Source: Barnesiella merdipullorum (lineage in GTDB: Bacteria; Bacteroidota; Bacteroidia; Bacteroidales; Barnesiellaceae). Taken from it: 64,000 bases of DNA. The notes under the pieces were generated by a model. The model ran no database searches and was not told the DNA's origin. It saw only the letters and a list, made by a program, of their open reading frames with translations. This document shows positions 61,596 through 64,000 of this stretch, one piece after another; the stretch's first letter is position 1; every line of letters begins with the position of its first letter. Location: positions 5,555-69,554 of the forward strand of contig DXBT01000023.1 of assembly GCA_019116365.1 (NCBI GenBank), in the 5' to 3' direction. A program made the position numbers and the translations under genes.

Positions 61596-61669
61596 CTTCC
61601 CTTTTCAATCGAGTTTGGTAACCAATCTTTTTATAATCTTTGTCATACAAAAACAAAATTATAAAAACG

Positions 61670-63376
61670 ATGAAACCAATCCTTCTACTTCTTCTCGCTA
61701 CCCTCGTGGGCTCTTGTACCACCCTCTTGGCCGGGAAAAAACAGCCCACGTCCCACACCTACCAGCAAGCCATCCAGGCCATCCAGGCACAAGACTACAG
61801 CACGGGGCTCGACCTGCTCTCCCAAGAACAGGAGAAAAACCCCGACAACGGCTACATCCTTACCTGGATGGGAGTCTCGCAACTGGGTCTTCTTGAGTAT
61901 GGTCAGGCTCTCAACTCGACCGGCCAGGCCATTCGGCTGCTCCCGCCCAAAGAGGAGCAGATGCGCTCGCTGGCCTACTACATCAGCGCCCTCAGTTATG
62001 AAGGATTGGAACAGACCGACTTGGCCATAGAGCAAATGTCCAAAGCTATTGAATATGCCCCACAAGACGCATCTCTCTATGAACGACGAGGCTACCTCTA
62101 TCGCGACCAGGGAAGGTTAGACCTGGCCGAGGCCGACTTTCAACAGATTATCTCTTTCGCGCCCGGCGACTCGAAGGGATATGTAGGAATAGCCTCCATA
62201 CGATATATTCAAAAGAATTATACCGAGGCCATTAAACTGCTGGACCTCGGCATAAAGCTCCATGCCCATGACTACCAGGTATATCTGTTGCGCTCCTACT
62301 GCCACACAGCCCTGGGCCAATACAGTCAAGCGGCCGACGACGCCATAAGCTCTCTCAATGCCCAAGACAACATCGAGGCCTTTTTCCAACTGCAATCCAT
62401 TGCATTGGCCGATTTCCAAGCCATGTTACAACCCCTGGAGGCCATGCGCATCAAAGAACCCGACAACGATACCTGGGACTACAATCTGGGATGTATCTGC
62501 CAGATTACCAATCGCTACCCACAAGCCATCGGGTACTACCGGCAGTGCACCGAGAATACCGAACTGACCAGGGCCAATATCGCCTTCTGCCTGAAAGAAC
62601 TGGGCGATTACAGACAAGCCCTCCTGACTATCGACTCGGTTTTGACGGTTACCCCCACCGACTACGAAGCTCTCTTGTGTAAAGCCAGTATCCTCTACCT
62701 GGCAGGATATCCGCAAAAGGCCATTGCCCAAACCGATCTCTACAATGCTCACTATCAACCATCGACCGACGCTCACTATTGGCGGGGGTACTACAAGAAC
62801 CTCTCAAGCGATTACGACGGGGCCCTCGCCGACCTCGATACGGCCCTCATCCTCGACCCCCAGAACAGCAAGGCTCTGTTGCTCCGTGGCGAAATATATC
62901 GGCAAAAAGGGAACCTCGAACAGGCCAGCAACGACTATCGCACGTCTCTCGCCATCGACACCATAAACGGGCAGCAAATGTTCTCTCCGTTGGCCTGGCT
63001 GGGAATAGGTGAGACCAAACGGGCCATCGCCACGGCCGACAGCCTCATCGCCGATGAACCCTCCAACAGCGACCGATACTTTGCGGCCTCGCAACTCCAT
63101 GCCCGACTGGGCAATACAGAGAAGGCTCTCGATTTTCTCGAGCAGGCCTTTGAAAAAGGATTCCGCAAGTTTGTCCTGCTCGACATCCCCGATATGGAAC
63201 CGCTGCATAACCAGCCCCGATACCAAGAACTCTTACAGAAGTATCCTCGCCCGGCACGAATCGAACTGCCCAACGGGCTCATCGCACCTCAAACTTTCCC
63301 GACGGTGCCCAACGACAATCACCGGGAAGAGGATATCGATATCTCCAAAGACCATCTGGCTCAACAAGTGGCTTAA
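61670..63376 (+). CDS. TPR-repeat lipoprotein
   Basis: 568 aa. The lipoprotein signal (PILLLLLATLVGSC, Cys about 16) places it in the envelope. The rest is a chain of about twelve TPR-like helical hairpins, for example QAIQAIQAQDYSTGLDLLSQEQEKNPDNG, AIEQMSKAIEYAPQDASLYERRGYLYRDQGRLDLAEADF and ALADLDTALILDPQNSKALLLRGEIYRQKGNLEQASNDY. Such proteins are scaffolds for protein-protein contact. Its upstream region has the LytTR-type direct repeats, so it is the likely target of the regulator at 60223. An upstream in-frame start at 61640 overlaps the promoter and is rejected. Confidence 0.85.
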   Translation: MKPILLLLLATLVGSCTTLLAGKKQPTSHTYQQAIQAIQAQDYSTGLDLLSQEQEKNPDNGYILTWMGVSQLGLLEYGQALNSTGQAIRLLPPKEEQMRSLAYYISALSYEGLEQTDLAIEQMSKAIEYAPQDASLYERRGYLYRDQGRLDLAEADFQQIISFAPGDSKGYVGIASIRYIQKNYTEAIKLLDLGIKLHAHDYQVYLLRSYCHTALGQYSQAADDAISSLNAQDNIEAFFQLQSIALADFQAMLQPLEAMRIKEPDNDTWDYNLGCICQITNRYPQAIGYYRQCTENTELTRANIAFCLKELGDYRQALLTIDSVLTVTPTDYEALLCKASILYLAGYPQKAIAQTDLYNAHYQPSTDAHYWRGYYKNLSSDYDGALADLDTALILDPQNSKALLLRGEIYRQKGNLEQASNDYRTSLAIDTINGQQMFSPLAWLGIGETKRAIATADSLIADEPSNSDRYFAASQLHARLGNTEKALDFLEQAFEKGFRKFVLLDIPDMEPLHNQPRYQELLQKYPRPARIELPNGLIAPQTFPTVPNDNHREEDIDISKDHLAQQVA

Positions 63377-63596
63377 CAGAAAGAGGAATAAAAACAGGCC
63401 CGAGCGATAGAACTCCATAGCGGCAGAACTCCATATAAAGCGACAACGAGATTAACTTCAAGAACAGAAACCCAAACTTCCATAAGGTCATAATAGTTCC
63501 GAAAGGGGACGACGACTTGCAACCGAAGCACACATCCTTATCTATCCTACCCACGCTCCCATTTCGCCGGGGGCACTTCGGAAGCAAGTCAACCAG

Positions 63597-63635
63597 GCGG
63601 GGTACTGCGATTTCATCCAATCTCGAGTACCCCGC
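63597..63635 (+). terminator. Hairpin terminator downstream of the TPR lipoprotein gene
   Basis: GCGGGGTACT (63597-63606) and AGTACCCCGC (63626-63635) are exact complements; TCTCTCTTTG follows. Confidence 0.6.
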
Positions 63636-63722
63636 TCTCTCTTTGTGAAGCTGAAACTTTCGTGTCACACTTTTTTTCAAAAACGAACTAAAAAAAAGAG
63701 TATTTCGGTTGATTATTCAAAT

Positions 63723-63730
63723 TATTTTTG
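63723..63730 (+). promoter_or_regulatory. -7 box of the small membrane ORF
   Basis: TATTTTTG; predicted leader of about 80 nt before the ATG at 63816. No clear -33 element. Confidence 0.45.
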
Positions 63731-63815
63731 TAACTTAGGCACTGTTAAGTTGTTACCCAACGAATCCCTCCCAAAAGGCTTTTACATGCCCAACTTAATA
63801 TAAATCCAAAATTTT

Positions 63816-63914
63816 ATGACCAGAGCTATTTTAATGTTACTGTCCCTTGGGATAGGTTATCTCATTTGGGGCCTAGTCGACAAAATTCAGGATGAAACCT
63901 CAGTAAAGCATTGA
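63816..63914 (+). CDS. Small membrane protein, 32 aa
   Basis: A 32-codon frame begins MTRAILMLLSLGIGYLIWGL, one hydrophobic helix, followed by a charged tail (DKIQDETSVKH). It has a -7 box upstream and another promoter directly after its stop, so it is bracketed like a real gene. No family is recognised. Confidence 0.45.
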   Translation: MTRAILMLLSLGIGYLIWGLVDKIQDETSVKH

Positions 63915-63920
63915 TTTTAA

Positions 63921-63928
63921 TATCTTTG
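63921..63928 (+). promoter_or_regulatory. -7 box upstream of a truncated ORF
   Basis: TATCTTTG, a perfect -7 element, 17 bp before an ATG at 63946. The -33 region is weak. Confidence 0.45.
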
Positions 63929-63945
63929 TGAAGATTATTATAAAT

Positions 63946-64000
63946 ATGGCACAAAAAATGCTTTTTCTGTGGGTCTTCACATGTGGTCAAGAATGGACAA
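63946..64000 (+). CDS. Start of an unknown gene, cut by the window edge
   Basis: Eighteen codons are visible, MAQKMLFLWVFTCGQEWT, open to the window end. It has a -7 box at a suitable distance. No function can be assigned from so short a piece. Confidence 0.35.
   Translation, partial: MAQKMLFLWVFTCGQEWT

Larger units (their letters stand above)
63377..63815. other. 439-bp intergenic region
   Basis: No supported gene. It contains two copies of AGAACTCCATA 16 bp apart (63409 and 63425), a hairpin terminator at 63597-63635, a -7 box at 63723-63730, and an AT-rich leader of the small ORF at 63816, with AACTTA/TAAGTT as an inverted repeat (63732-63750). Confidence 0.6.

Noticed and set aside
63279..63680. 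133-codon frame on the minus strand near the window end
   Set aside because: It overlaps the end of the TPR gene and a terminator hairpin and lacks any recognisable domain.

Overview
The window looks like a chromosomal segment of a gut-type Bacteroidales bacterium. The evidence is consistent: promoters of the Bacteroidetes form TTTG-N19/20-TAnnTTTG stand in front of tRNAs and genes, SusC/TonB-type outer-membrane receptors are present, and there is a secreted PKD protein with a type IX secretion C-terminal domain. Other family markers are a DUF4836 lipoprotein, DUF4886, FloA/NfeD, and a his operon in the order hisG-hisD-hisC-hisB. G+C is a little over 50% in most genes. A Barnesiella-like genus would fit, but the sequence alone does not prove it. 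I see no rRNA, CRISPR array, integrase, transposase or phage block.

Layout. 1-4.9 kb: tRNA-Gly, a phosphoesterase, a conspicuously AT-rich nuclease-helicase (PD-(D/E)XK plus DUF2075) that looks imported, a lipid kinase and a small membrane protein. 4.9-15.6 kb: a TonB-dependent receptor, a tight nitroreductase/DUF2520/KdsC/Maf run, a secreted transglutaminase-like protein, a T9SS cargo protein and an ATP-grasp-like orphan. 15.6-25.6 kb: a candidate small RNA, a DEAD-box helicase with a DbpA-type tail, RluA-type pseudouridine synthase, an outer-membrane barrel, TetR-fabG, initiator tRNA and a large AsmA-like protein. 25.7-40.9 kb: small membrane proteins, a TPR/PD40-NfeD-FloA cluster, superoxide dismutase, TrpB2, tRNA-Glu, a DUF4836-ABC transporter run, a three-gene GT-C/FAD oxidoreductase/GtrA operon and a SPOR lipoprotein.

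41.1-47.4 kb: the his operon, preceded by a 19-codon leader peptide with HHHYLH and a rho-independent terminator (a classical attenuator layout), then a Pit phosphate transporter with its DUF47 partner. 47.6-59.1 kb: MnmD, then a complete [NiFe] hydrogenase locus made of two divergent operons. Leftward is hypF-hypA-hypB-methyltransferase; rightward is hypCDE-hyaABCD. The small subunit has the six-cysteine pattern of oxygen-tolerant group 1 enzymes. 59.2-64 kb: a DUF4886 protein, then a LytTR regulator, a membrane-anchored NAGPA-like protein and a TPR lipoprotein. Direct repeats with an identical 21-bp period lie upstream of both the regulator and the TPR lipoprotein, which suggests a small self-contained regulon. 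A 32-codon membrane ORF and the start of a truncated ORF close the window.

The most rewarding items for follow-up are the LytTR direct-repeat regulon, the his attenuator, the 15.7-kb small RNA, the oxygen-tolerant hydrogenase signature with its translationally coupled methyltransferase, and the AT-rich nuclease-helicase. Functions are assigned from motifs and remembered family features; no database search was possible.
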